This document shows positions 36,042 to 45,454 of a stretch of DNA of 64,000 nt, in pieces. Every line of letters begins with the position of its first letter. The stretch's first letter is position 1. The position numbers and the translations under genes were made by a program. Origin of the DNA: JAAFHB01 sp963677935 (GTDB lineage Bacteria > Bacteroidota > Bacteroidia > Bacteroidales > Prolixibacteraceae); assembly GCA_963677935.2 (NCBI GenBank), contig CAXXEH010000003.1:5580001-5644000 (forward strand), in the 5' to 3' direction. The notes under the pieces are model-generated. The model did no database searches. It was not told the origin of the DNA and saw only the letters and a list, made by a program, of their open reading frames with translations.

Positions 36042-37799
36042 CTACCACGGCTTGCTTGTTCCCTGCAACAGCCAGATTTTACTCCAATGGTCATTTGTAG
36101 CAGGAGACAATTTTGCGATTGCATCCGTAACGTTTTTATTATTTAAAATTAGATCCTCTGATCCATAGCCATACCGCACCGGAATTTTGGTCCCGTTACT
36201 GGCCGAGATTAAATTGGCCCCAAAATTTGGCAGACCCGTTCTGCGCCAATCGAACCAGAATTCCGGAGTCATAAATGTGGCAATCCACTTTTGGGTCATC
36301 AGTTGTCCTAGCCGATTGTCGTCTGTGGCTGCGCTGTTAAATTTGGATACAAGATCCGCAAGAAACGTACTTTCATTAAATGGAATCAAGGCATGGTTTA
36401 CCGGATTGTAAACGGTATTACTACCATTGGCGATACTGTATTGGCGTAAGCTTGCAACAATGCCTGCCTGGTAATAATCTGCTGCTGTACCTGAGCTAAT
36501 CCACCCTTTCAAGCGTGCTTCAGCAAGTATAAAACTGAGTTCGGTGTAGCTCATGTAAACTGCTTTAACTAACGGATTAACATCCTGAGAATAGATGTTG
36601 CCGAGGTACGAAACATTTGGATTTGCAGCCTGATCCACATAAATACTTGAATTAAGACTCTTAATGGTATTAAAGTTTGTCAAAATTGAGAGGTTGTAAA
36701 GGTCAGGAACTCCCATAGCGGGTGGTAAACCTACATACCTGGCAGTATCGATGGATGTAGTGCCAACCTGTGCTGGTGAAACATTCAGTACAATCTGACC
36801 ATCGGATAATTTTACATAACCTGTTGTGGTCGTACTAACCCTCAACTGAACATCGACAGGGCGAATAAAAGTTGTCAAACGTGGATCTCCGTTAGCCCGT
36901 AGCGCATTTACAAATGTAGCACAAGGTTTACGGCGATAGTATTCTGATCTGTTATTCCAGCCGAGTGGTCCGCCATACCATCCATTGCTTGAATCTGTCC
37001 CGATATAGGGAATGGAGGCATTGTCGCTACTGGAAGTAAAGATCGGAAAAGTTGCACTGTTACCAACCATTGTATTAAATTCTGCCTTGACATCAACTCC
37101 GGCAGCACTCATATCGGTCAGTTTTTCAGATAACCTAATTAAGTATCTTAAGCGCAGAGAGTTGGCAAACTTTCTCCATTTTAATACATCGCCCCCATAC
37201 ATAATGTCAGCAGTTGATGCACCATCTACAGAAGTTACCGTGGCTAAAGTCTCATTTGCTGATTTCAGATCGGCCAATATCCCTTTAAAAATATCTTTCT
37301 GGGCATCATAAACCGGAGTAAAGTTCCCATCCTGGGCTTTCATTGCTTCAGAATAAGGCATATCGCCCCATGATGAAGTCATATTACCATACCAGAAACT
37401 GCGCATTATTTGTCCCACCGCAGTGTAGAATTTTTGATTGCCCTCTAAAATTTCGTTCTTGGCATTATTTACCATATACTGACTGTTAATCAAAGAGGAA
37501 TTGAAAGAACTGAAATTTTGTGTGCCCCATGTAAAAGTATTTGGACCTGTATAATCGATATAGTCTCTTTGCAAGTATTGCATTGCTTCAGTAGTACCTA
37601 CTCCCCCTCCATAAACCTGAGAACGAATATAGTTGGTAGATGTACTGGAGAGAACGGATGTCAGCACATATTTTATGTTTATATCACTGGCATTAAGTTG
37701 ATTCGGACTCGTATTAATCTCTGTAAGATCCTGGCAGGATGTTGTCAGCAGGATTACTATCGAGATCATGCTGAGAAATATGGCTCTTAATTTTTTCAT
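36042..37799 (-). CDS. SusD-like outer-membrane lipoprotein (SusD_2-type)
   Basis: I place the start at 37799, giving a protein of 585 residues that begins MKKLRAIFLSMISIVILLTTSCQ, a clean lipobox. A second in-frame ATG at 37829 lies 30 nt upstream inside a duplicated start region, and either could be used. The sequence fits the SusD-like_2 group: NTSPNQLNASDINIKYVLTSVLSS near the N-terminus, SWGDMPYSEAMKAQ, FANSLRLRYLIRLSEK, and SFILAEARLKGWI. It is the partner of the SusC encoded upstream. Many members of this group work in import of oligosaccharides or other polymers; no specificity can be deduced. A good terminator follows. Confidence 0.9.
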   Translation of the reverse strand: MKKLRAIFLSMISIVILLTTSCQDLTEINTSPNQLNASDINIKYVLTSVLSSTSTNYIRSQVYGGGVGTTEAMQYLQRDYIDYTGPNTFTWGTQNFSSFNSSLINSQYMVNNAKNEILEGNQKFYTAVGQIMRSFWYGNMTSSWGDMPYSEAMKAQDGNFTPVYDAQKDIFKGILADLKSANETLATVTSVDGASTADIMYGGDVLKWRKFANSLRLRYLIRLSEKLTDMSAAGVDVKAEFNTMVGNSATFPIFTSSSDNASIPYIGTDSSNGWYGGPLGWNNRSEYYRRKPCATFVNALRANGDPRLTTFIRPVDVQLRVSTTTTGYVKLSDGQIVLNVSPAQVGTTSIDTARYVGLPPAMGVPDLYNLSILTNFNTIKSLNSSIYVDQAANPNVSYLGNIYSQDVNPLVKAVYMSYTELSFILAEARLKGWISSGTAADYYQAGIVASLRQYSIANGSNTVYNPVNHALIPFNESTFLADLVSKFNSAATDDNRLGQLMTQKWIATFMTPEFWFDWRRTGLPNFGANLISASNGTKIPVRYGYGSEDLILNNKNVTDAIAKLSPATNDHWSKIWLLQGTSKPW

Positions 37800-37839
37800 C
37801 TCTTTCGATATAAATTGAATTTTTTTCATCTCTTTCGAT
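37791..37839 (-). repeat. 19-bp direct repeat duplicating the start region of susD-like gene
   Basis: TTTTTTCATCTCTTTCGAT occurs at 37791-37809 and again at 37821-37839, a 30-bp period. On the minus strand each copy reads ATCGAAAGAG followed by ATGAAAAAA, so the purine-rich stretch and the start codon are both duplicated in frame. Confidence 0.8.
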
Positions 37840-37840
37840 T

Positions 37841-40800
37841 TTAGAAGGTGACATTGATTTTAAAACCGGTAGGCATGATGATCGGTGAGCCATTCCAGAG
37901 AACTAATCCCTGTCTTGTATCACTACCATTCTGGTTATACATCCCCTCAGGGTCCTGGTTGGTCCCATTGGCCGCATAAAGGATGATGTTTTTCATGAAT
38001 CCGGAAAGTATGATGCTTTGAGCCCCCACTTTACCTGCAATTGATTTGGGCAGCGTATACGAAAGTGCAATCTCCCGGAGTTTTACATAAGTTGCGTCGT
38101 ACATATATTCGGTTTTTTGGCCTATATAGAAGTATCCGGCTGATGTTCCGAAGACATCATATGCCTTTATTAATTTTGTTCCGGTTGCCCCGAAATTTTC
38201 TATATAGCCACCTTGCCCGTCGGATCTTACACCCGGGACAAAGGCCCCTTCGTAAACTCCGTTGGTATATAGAAATCCACCAAGATCCTTTGAACGTCCA
38301 CCAATCCAGGTATTGTTCTGGTAAACGTCAGGATGCGATTTAATCTCGCTGGCCAAAGCATTCATGTCGCCATTATACGAATTGTTGTTCAGCATTCCTT
38401 GGAATGTACGCGAATTTTGATCACCATTATGGTAATAATCTACTTTCCCGGCCCTGGCCAATCGCATCATCGTCTGGTCATAATATTTACCACCTTGTCT
38501 CCAGTCAAAACTTAACGAGAGAGAGACGTTTTTATAGGTCATGCTAGTCTGCAACCCAACCATAAAATCGTGCATATAGCTGCCAACATAATCACCCCCT
38601 GATTCACCAGCCTGCATATTGCCGTTAGCATCAAGCAAAGCCCATCCTTTGTAAGGACCATCTTTTACCCTAACCATATCTCTGCTATAAAAATCACCAA
38701 TATAGTCGCCTACCTTGGTCCAGGCGTAAACCTGGGCACTTTCCCAGAACTGGAACTGATTAATGCCTGGCGTCAACTCTTTCAACTTACTTCTTTCACG
38801 GGTGAAATTTGCAGTTAAATCCCAGGTCAGATTATTGGTTTTAACCGGAACTGCGTTGAATCCGATTTCAAATCCTGTATTCTCAACGTTACCAGCATTG
38901 ATCGTTGCTGAACCATAACCAGACATGGATGAGGTGGCAGCGTTCAGGATCTGGTTTTTGTTCTGTACCTTGTAATAGGTAAAATCAAAGCCCAACCTGT
39001 TGTTTAAAAAGGAGACATCAGTACCAATTTCGAAAGAACTGGCGATCTCAGGTTTTAGGTTGATATTGGGTAAACTACCCGGAACAGAATAGGTCGTATT
39101 GGGACCCCAAACTCCCGCGTTCAGCACAGTTGCAATAGTATAAGGAGATGTATCTTTACCAACCTGTGACAAACCTGTTCTCACTTTAAAAAGGGAGACC
39201 CAGGAAGGGAGTGTGACCATTTCGTTCACCAATGCGCTTAAGGAGGCTGAAGGATAGAAGTAGGACCTGTTACTTTCCGGCAAGGTACTCGACCAGTCGT
39301 TCCTTCCGGTTGCCTCAAGATAAACCATGTTGTTATAGCTCAGGTTAAGCAGTCCATAAACACTGTAAATGTTCTTTTTATAAGTATAATCATAATAGGA
39401 CAAGCTATTTCTGTTTACATTTGAAAGGGTGTACAGACCTGGAAGAACAAGGGCATCACCACCTGCATAGGTCAGGTAATTCCGTTGGGTCATTAGGTTA
39501 CCTCCCACAGAAGGATCAATTTCAAATTTTCCAATCTTCTTTTTGTAGGAGACCAGGAAATCGGCATTCATCTCTCTTGAATTGTCGATGGTCTCATTAA
39601 ACATCCCATTCGCCCTGTTATTTCCACCACCATCGCCACCATAACTCGACCAGGGCTGCCGATAGGTCCTTTTATTGTTGTTGCTGTTAAATGAATAACG
39701 ACCCATTATGTTTAAGTCGGGAAGAATCTTGTAATCGAGCTTGATGTTACCAAAACCTCTCATCCGGTTGAACCCGTCTTTCAATTCATATGCAGCAAAC
39801 CATGGGTTATCATAATTCGTACTAACTCCTTTTTGCAATACGTTAGGGATCTTCCAATAATCTCTAAGATCATTGATATTTACATGGGGAGGGGTCTGGT
39901 AGAGCGCCATATACTGACTATCGCCTCCGTTTTTAACGGGATAATTATCTGAATTGGGGTTTGAGATATCGATGTTGGCCGAAATCTTCACTTTTTTAGT
40001 GATATTATAGGTAACTGCTGCATTCACACTGTTGCGTTTTAAATTAACGCCAGGATAAACTCCTGTTGCATCAAGACCGGAGATCGAAAGCCGGAAGCTT
40101 CCCTTATCGTACATCCCGTTTATACTTGCATTGACAACAGTTTCGATTCCTGTTTCAAAGTAATCCTTAAGGGCATTATTGTAAAATTTAAGTGGTTGGG
40201 CAACCCCGTTTGTATTCCACTGAATGGCGGATGTTCCTTCCTCCGGACCATTCCATTGCTGATAGGAACTTTCGTTTAAAACCCCACTTATACCTGTTGT
40301 AAACCTGTTTTGAAGTTGAATATATTTGTAGGGTATCGAATAGGTTGATCCAACACTCACATCCACACCAATTCCGTTCTTTTGTTGCTTACCCACTTTA
40401 CTGGTAATCAGGATCACCCCGGTTCCTGCCCTTGATCCATAAAGAGCTGCCGCACTGGGGCCTTTTAATACAGTAACACTCTCAATATCATCCGGATTTA
40501 TATCTTTCATTACCTTTGGATCTCCCGTAGGGACACCATCCACGATGACCAAAGGAGCATTATTCCCCGCAAGAGAAGTAATTCCGCGGATGTTGACGTA
40601 AGTTTCCGAGTTGACATCATTCGAAGTGTTGGTGATTTTCACTCCCGACATTTTTCCAGCCAGTGCACCCAGAAGGTCTTTCTGTGGCACCCGTTCCATC
40701 TGTGCCGATTTGACTTCACCTACAGAATAACCCAAAGCTTTTTTCTCCCTTTTAATACCAAGAGCAGTGACAACAACTTCATCTACACCAATAATTACCG

Positions 40801-41092
40801 CACTTAGTGTAACATCAATGGTTGTTTTGCCATTTACAACGATATCCTGACTTTGCATCCCGATAAAAGAGAAGGTCAGAACTGACTGTGCATTTGGAAC
40901 TGTAACATGGTACTTTCCATCTGCATCGGTAATTACACCTGTCGAAGTTCCTTTGACAACAATCGTTACTCCAGGAAGTAATTCTCCTGCGGAGCTTTTA
41001 ACCGTTCCACCCACTTTAACCTGGGCAAATGCGCTGCCTGAAAAAAGCACAAGCGCACACGAAAGAAGCACCTGCATGATTTTTCTTTTCAT
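37841..41092 (-). CDS. SusC/RagA TonB-dependent transporter
   Basis: The 1083-residue protein has a signal peptide (VLLSCALVLFSGSAFAQ), a carboxypeptidase-regulatory-like domain (VGGTVKSSAGELLPGVTIVV ... VLTFSFIGMQSQDIVVNGK), a plug domain (ALGIKREKKALGYSVGEVK, RGITSLAGNNAPLVIVDGVP, ALYGSRAGTGVILITSK) and a long beta-barrel ending KINVTF. It lacks the STN signalling domain found in the other SusC, so it is not expected to work through a FecR protein. The susD-like gene follows almost directly (11 nt or 41 nt depending on the start). It imports a polymer fragment bound by that lipoprotein. Confidence 0.93.
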   Translation of the reverse strand: MKRKIMQVLLSCALVLFSGSAFAQVKVGGTVKSSAGELLPGVTIVVKGTSTGVITDADGKYHVTVPNAQSVLTFSFIGMQSQDIVVNGKTTIDVTLSAVIIGVDEVVVTALGIKREKKALGYSVGEVKSAQMERVPQKDLLGALAGKMSGVKITNTSNDVNSETYVNIRGITSLAGNNAPLVIVDGVPTGDPKVMKDINPDDIESVTVLKGPSAAALYGSRAGTGVILITSKVGKQQKNGIGVDVSVGSTYSIPYKYIQLQNRFTTGISGVLNESSYQQWNGPEEGTSAIQWNTNGVAQPLKFYNNALKDYFETGIETVVNASINGMYDKGSFRLSISGLDATGVYPGVNLKRNSVNAAVTYNITKKVKISANIDISNPNSDNYPVKNGGDSQYMALYQTPPHVNINDLRDYWKIPNVLQKGVSTNYDNPWFAAYELKDGFNRMRGFGNIKLDYKILPDLNIMGRYSFNSNNNKRTYRQPWSSYGGDGGGNNRANGMFNETIDNSREMNADFLVSYKKKIGKFEIDPSVGGNLMTQRNYLTYAGGDALVLPGLYTLSNVNRNSLSYYDYTYKKNIYSVYGLLNLSYNNMVYLEATGRNDWSSTLPESNRSYFYPSASLSALVNEMVTLPSWVSLFKVRTGLSQVGKDTSPYTIATVLNAGVWGPNTTYSVPGSLPNINLKPEIASSFEIGTDVSFLNNRLGFDFTYYKVQNKNQILNAATSSMSGYGSATINAGNVENTGFEIGFNAVPVKTNNLTWDLTANFTRERSKLKELTPGINQFQFWESAQVYAWTKVGDYIGDFYSRDMVRVKDGPYKGWALLDANGNMQAGESGGDYVGSYMHDFMVGLQTSMTYKNVSLSLSFDWRQGGKYYDQTMMRLARAGKVDYYHNGDQNSRTFQGMLNNNSYNGDMNALASEIKSHPDVYQNNTWIGGRSKDLGGFLYTNGVYEGAFVPGVRSDGQGGYIENFGATGTKLIKAYDVFGTSAGYFYIGQKTEYMYDATYVKLREIALSYTLPKSIAGKVGAQSIILSGFMKNIILYAANGTNQDPEGMYNQNGSDTRQGLVLWNGSPIIMPTGFKINVTF

Positions 41093-41457
41093 AATTAAAT
41101 AAATTAGTTAAAAATATAAAGGTTCGATTGGATACATTAATACTATGAGAGATTAATTGGTATCCATTAAGCAAAATTATGAAATGAAATATGATGAACC
41201 TTATGGAATATTAAAAATATTACATTATATTTTAACAATCTGCATTTATTTTTAACTAAAAAAGTTTGCTAAACCGATTTAACATTTGGTCTAAGCTTTT
41301 CTTCATAATTATTAGGTTAATATTCCATTATTAATATAAAAAATACTATCAATAATAAATTGAATTATTATGCCGAATATGTATGAAGTAGTAGAATATC
41401 AGAATTATAAATAAATAATTCAAAACCTAGCTTCACATAAAAATAAATATTTTGATA
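41093..41457. other. AT-rich region upstream of the second susC
   Basis: This 365-nt stretch is very AT-rich and has no gene. A -7-like TAATTTTG lies on the minus strand at 41172-41179, without a TTG at 19 nt upstream, so the promoter of the second susCD operon remains uncertain. A regulator site could be present, but I see no clear dyad. Confidence 0.4.
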
Positions 41458-42804
41458 TTATTTATTTTCTTCAAGTTCTGGATAAAGTTTTTTGATCAAG
41501 TTTTTTGATTTTTCCCCAAGATTGTTTAAAGGAAAAGGTTTATCCTGTGGGCGGGTTTGTTTTTGGTTAATTTCGCCCATCAGACTCCAGTTTCGAGTAC
41601 TAGCCGAAACCGGCTCCACGGCCTTTAAATCATAACGGGTAAAATCGATCACCATCTCCTCTTTGTAATTCCGGGAATCTGTCAGAAGGGCAAGTCTGAA
41701 GTACTTATTCATCATCCAGCGGATATGCATCCCGGCAATTGAGCCTCCGATTCCCGAACCCTCCTCTTCAAAACGGTAGTTGAAATTATTCTTTTTAAAA
41801 TGACCGCGCCAGATTAAACCAAACTCTCCCTGAGTGATCAACTGAGTATCGGGCCAGTGCTTTTTAATTTCACTTAGCCATCGGGTTAATCCTGTGAGTT
41901 CGGCTGGCAGCGATAATTCCCAGCAATTGGTGACCCAGGCAAAGCCGTTGAGTTCAAATCCGCGGTTAAAGTGAATCGCTGTTGTGTGAAGCATCTCCTT
42001 TACTCCGGTCTCAACACCGTATTTCTGCAAAGTTTCGATGGGCCCAACACCCATCCGGCTGTTAAATCCTTCAGCAAAACCCTCCCGCTGAGCGGCTAAA
42101 AAATCCATGGTCCAACCATCCAGATTTACGCAATCGATAAAGTCGTTACTCCCCTGTGCCGGCTTGCAGAAATGCTCTTTCGACGGATAGTAGGGATAGC
42201 AAACAGATCCGTCTCCATCCTGGTTGTCGATGGCATACTGACTCCAGATATTTCCCTGGCAAACATGAATTCCCTCCTCCTTTGAAAGGTACTCCTGGTT
42301 TTTCGCTGACATAAATCCTGCAACAACGCTTTTGGGCCGATATCCACCTCCCACAATTTCTGACACTTTTGCCAAACCATCGTGCAAATCCTTGTTTACC
42401 TGTTCTGTTGAATTATAGGCGTTTGCAAAGTAGGCGCCCGGTATAAACGTAATCTCATCACCATATTTGTAATGATATCCAACGACTAGTTCCCTGATTT
42501 TGGAATAATTTGCGGTGGTATCGTGTAAGGCCAGCCAACTAAAAGCCCATGTGATTCTGGCCCCCGGAAATCCTTTCTCAATGGCTGATCTGAATTTAAT
42601 CACTTTATCGGGGGTGTGCAGCGACCGCTCATCCTGCCCCACATTTTTATCTCTTGCGACTTCAATCTGATTTACCCGGATCACCGTGTTAAAAGTGAGG
42701 AAACGGTGTCCGAGCAGTTGATCAGGCTTTTGACTTAAAGGGGTTGAGGCCTGGAGGAAAATTGAACTGAGAAATAGGAAAAATGTAAGAGGAGTTGTTT
42801 TCAT
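41458..42804 (-). CDS. Exported protein of the DUF3863/DUF3864 type (tentative)
   Basis: The 448-residue protein has a signal peptide (FFLFLSSIFLQAS). Its body contains LLGHRFLTFNTVIRVNQIEVARDKN, a conserved ARITWAFSWLALHD segment, and many Trp/His/acidic residues in segments such as MHIRWMMNKYFRLALLTDSRNY. I associate this with a Bacteroidota-specific family of unknown function (DUF3863 followed by DUF3864). The fold may resemble sugar-active barrels such as polysaccharide deacetylases, but I cannot point to a catalytic set. It is 15 nt downstream of the glutaminase-like gene and 365 nt upstream of the second susC, so it could belong with either. Confidence 0.55.
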   Translation of the reverse strand: MKTTPLTFFLFLSSIFLQASTPLSQKPDQLLGHRFLTFNTVIRVNQIEVARDKNVGQDERSLHTPDKVIKFRSAIEKGFPGARITWAFSWLALHDTTANYSKIRELVVGYHYKYGDEITFIPGAYFANAYNSTEQVNKDLHDGLAKVSEIVGGGYRPKSVVAGFMSAKNQEYLSKEEGIHVCQGNIWSQYAIDNQDGDGSVCYPYYPSKEHFCKPAQGSNDFIDCVNLDGWTMDFLAAQREGFAEGFNSRMGVGPIETLQKYGVETGVKEMLHTTAIHFNRGFELNGFAWVTNCWELSLPAELTGLTRWLSEIKKHWPDTQLITQGEFGLIWRGHFKKNNFNYRFEEEGSGIGGSIAGMHIRWMMNKYFRLALLTDSRNYKEEMVIDFTRYDLKAVEPVSASTRNWSLMGEINQKQTRPQDKPFPLNNLGEKSKNLIKKLYPELEENK

Positions 42805-42819
42805 GCGGATATGAATTTG

Positions 42820-45363
42820 TTATTTATTTTTCTGTTCAAGTACCTTAATAAAGTAACCCCCAACAACCGAACGTGCCTGGAATCCTACCTGGCGTGCATC
42901 GGGAGTTTCGTACCAGTCAGTCATCGGTACACGGTTTTTGGTTTCATTTACGAATTTATGCTCCGGATCGATAAACTTTTGAAAAGTGGCCAGGTCATCA
43001 GCCAAAGTAGCTGTCCAGATGATCCAGTCAGATTTGGTGTAGGTGCGGCGATTATCCAATGGCAAACCGTAAGTGTTTTGTTTCGTAAGATAAAAGGCAA
43101 TCTCTTTTTCTGCCACCTCTTTTGGGAAGATATTCAAATTTAGCACCTTGTCCCAAACAAGATTATACTTTTGGCTCCAGGTACCCGGTTGATCAAATGT
43201 TAGTCGGAAATGATCACCGTCATTGGCCATTTCAACCCATTTGACTGCCATCGCTTTGGCTGCTTTAGTGTATTTTTCAGCAATATCTGGTTTTCCAAGA
43301 ATTGCTGCTAGTTTTCCGTATCCGGCAATGCCCATAATTGCCTTGATTGAAAGATTCGTATTGTGTGCAAAGTGTCCGGCAAAATCGTCGGTGCAAAGTT
43401 GATTTTCAGGATTCAGACCATTTTGCAGTAGATAATCGGCCCATATTGTGAGTACATTCCAATGTTTTTCGGCATAGGAGGCATTCCCTTCCGACTGTGC
43501 AATGGCTGTTGTCAGAATCAGCATGTTCCCCGACTCTTCAACGGGCATATCGCCACCATAGGTTTGTCCGTTGGCTAACGGATAAGTTCCCACATCATGC
43601 GCTGCAAAGGGTTTGGTCCATTTGCCGCTCTCCGAAAAATAGAATATCGGGGTCATCATCCCTTTTAACAGGTCAGTATTGTAAAGCAAAAAAAGAGGTG
43701 CCGATGGATAGGTGACATCCACAGTTCCAATTGAGCCGTTACTGAAGTTTTCCTTTGACAGGAATATGGTATTTCCCTCCTTGTCTTTTATCAGTTTATG
43801 TGCTGCAATGGCTTGACGAAATGCAAGTACACATAATTCGGCATAGTTTTCACCGCCCGCTTTTACCGCATCTGCCCAAAGCTTATTGTCGAATGCGGTG
43901 CAGGTTTTCCGAAGCTGATTGAATTCTGATGATGCAGATTTCAGTGCATCATCCATCGTGACCTTTCCCTCTTTTTTCCACCAGGCCATCCGGTTTTCAC
44001 CAAAATACTGAATGGCGAACAAATCATCATAACCAATCAGGATATTTCCAGAAACCATTTTCCCATTTATTTTCCCAAGTTGTTGAGCGCACGCCATAAC
44101 CGGCATTTTCTCTCCCATCCGCGTGATCCGTTTTTCTTCCGGAGATGGTTTAAGCTGCCCATTTGCAGCAAACTCCTGTTTTACTTCGCTGTAATTCCCC
44201 ATCGTATAACTCATCTCAGGTATAGTTTTTCCACAGAGATAAAAATAGCCCCAGTCAATCCTCCGGTCATCGCCTTTCTTTGCCAAAACAGCTTGTTCGG
44301 TCGTTCCGGATTTGAAATAAGTAAGCCCTTCCGTTTTCCCTATCTCCAATGACACTTCCTGGGAGATATGGTCGACTGCCCATTCGGGTGTTGCCTCAAA
44401 ATAGATCTGAACGTCATGCTGACCACCATCGGTTGACTTTGTTTCGTAGGTTACATAATTCACCGGACGTGAGAGAATATCGAGGTTTTGGGGTAAAAGA
44501 GGTGATATAAAAGTTAGTTTTAAAGCAACGGGTCCACAGGTAAAATTGTAATGTGTTTGGGTTGCCGACAAAGCCACTGAGGTCTGGGTCGCTGTCTGGG
44601 CAAATGCTTCAGGTTGATCGCTCTCCTGATAAATTCCAAAATCGACATATGCTCCGCCAACACGATTTTTGCAGTGGGCTGCAATAACATTTTTCCCATC
44701 CGGGGAGAGTAGTTTACGTAACTCACCCGTCAGTGGAAGCACAACATTGTTTTTCCAGGTATAACCGGTCTCCACGATCTTCTGACCATTGAGGTAAAGG
44801 ACAAAATCATCATCGTGTGAATAGATCAAATAGATCGGGGCTTCAGATAAATTGATATTCAATGTAAATTCGCGTCGAACCCAAATATCAGGTGTTTCCC
44901 AACGCGTAGCCAGCACCGGCATATTGGGTGTGCCGAATGCCCCTTTCCCCGTCATCCATTTTGAAATATTGAAACCGGGTTTTTCCCATCCATTCCCAGG
45001 ATCTTTCAGCAAATAATTACAATCCCAGGCGCCACGATCGGCCATTGGCAGAAGGGCCTTGCGGAGAGTTTCCTCCTTACCCATAAAACGGTAAACCTTC
45101 CCATCCACACGCAAAGCGCCAATCAATCCTATACGTTTACCAGTCCAGTGCCGGACCACATCGTCGTAAAGATGATCTGCTTCAGACCAGGCACTTGTGT
45201 ATGGATCGATGGTAATCAGCGGGTAAGCGGGCGCCCGTAGGTTTTTGGTAACCGATACGGGTGTCGGGGTCTTAAATCCGGAACAAGAGGAGAGGAGCAG
45301 AATGAAATGAAGGGGTAAAACACGGATCAATCCCGTTTTTTTCAGGTAAAAGTTAGTTCTCAT
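42820..45363 (-). CDS. Glutaminase-like/DUF4965 family lipoprotein
   Basis: The 847-residue protein has a lipobox leader (LPLHFILLLSSCSG). It starts with the family words PAYPLITIDPYTSAWSEADHLYDDVVRHWTGKRIGLIGALRVDGKVYRFMG. A galactose-binding-like insert (ILATRWETPDIWVRREF) and the DUF5127-like part come next. The C-terminal six-hairpin barrel contains GGDMPVEESGNMLILTTAIA, LCTDDFAGHFAHNTNLSIKAIMGIAGYGKLA and TWSQKYNLVWDKVLNLNIFP. These match the GtaA/DUF4965-DUF1793 architecture, annotated as glutaminase A in fungi. In Bacteroidota it is often found in glycan loci and is more plausibly glycan-active. Role remains inferred. Confidence 0.8.
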   Translation of the reverse strand: MRTNFYLKKTGLIRVLPLHFILLLSSCSGFKTPTPVSVTKNLRAPAYPLITIDPYTSAWSEADHLYDDVVRHWTGKRIGLIGALRVDGKVYRFMGKEETLRKALLPMADRGAWDCNYLLKDPGNGWEKPGFNISKWMTGKGAFGTPNMPVLATRWETPDIWVRREFTLNINLSEAPIYLIYSHDDDFVLYLNGQKIVETGYTWKNNVVLPLTGELRKLLSPDGKNVIAAHCKNRVGGAYVDFGIYQESDQPEAFAQTATQTSVALSATQTHYNFTCGPVALKLTFISPLLPQNLDILSRPVNYVTYETKSTDGGQHDVQIYFEATPEWAVDHISQEVSLEIGKTEGLTYFKSGTTEQAVLAKKGDDRRIDWGYFYLCGKTIPEMSYTMGNYSEVKQEFAANGQLKPSPEEKRITRMGEKMPVMACAQQLGKINGKMVSGNILIGYDDLFAIQYFGENRMAWWKKEGKVTMDDALKSASSEFNQLRKTCTAFDNKLWADAVKAGGENYAELCVLAFRQAIAAHKLIKDKEGNTIFLSKENFSNGSIGTVDVTYPSAPLFLLYNTDLLKGMMTPIFYFSESGKWTKPFAAHDVGTYPLANGQTYGGDMPVEESGNMLILTTAIAQSEGNASYAEKHWNVLTIWADYLLQNGLNPENQLCTDDFAGHFAHNTNLSIKAIMGIAGYGKLAAILGKPDIAEKYTKAAKAMAVKWVEMANDGDHFRLTFDQPGTWSQKYNLVWDKVLNLNIFPKEVAEKEIAFYLTKQNTYGLPLDNRRTYTKSDWIIWTATLADDLATFQKFIDPEHKFVNETKNRVPMTDWYETPDARQVGFQARSVVGGYFIKVLEQKNK

Positions 45364-45396
45364 TTCTTTGTTGATAAAGTTAGTATCGCATTTCAG

Positions 45397-45437
45397 ATTC
45401 CCGCATATTTAAGATGCAATATTAAATATGCGGGAAT
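45397..45437 (-). terminator. Stem-loop after the DUF4197 gene
   Basis: ATTCCCGCATATTTAA (45397-45412) pairs perfectly with TTAAATATGCGGGAAT (45422-45437), a 16-bp stem with a 9-nt loop. It follows the minus-strand stop at 45455 by 17 nt. There is no long T-run on either side, so termination efficiency is uncertain. Confidence 0.6.
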
Positions 45438-45454
45438 AAATTTATGTATTTATT

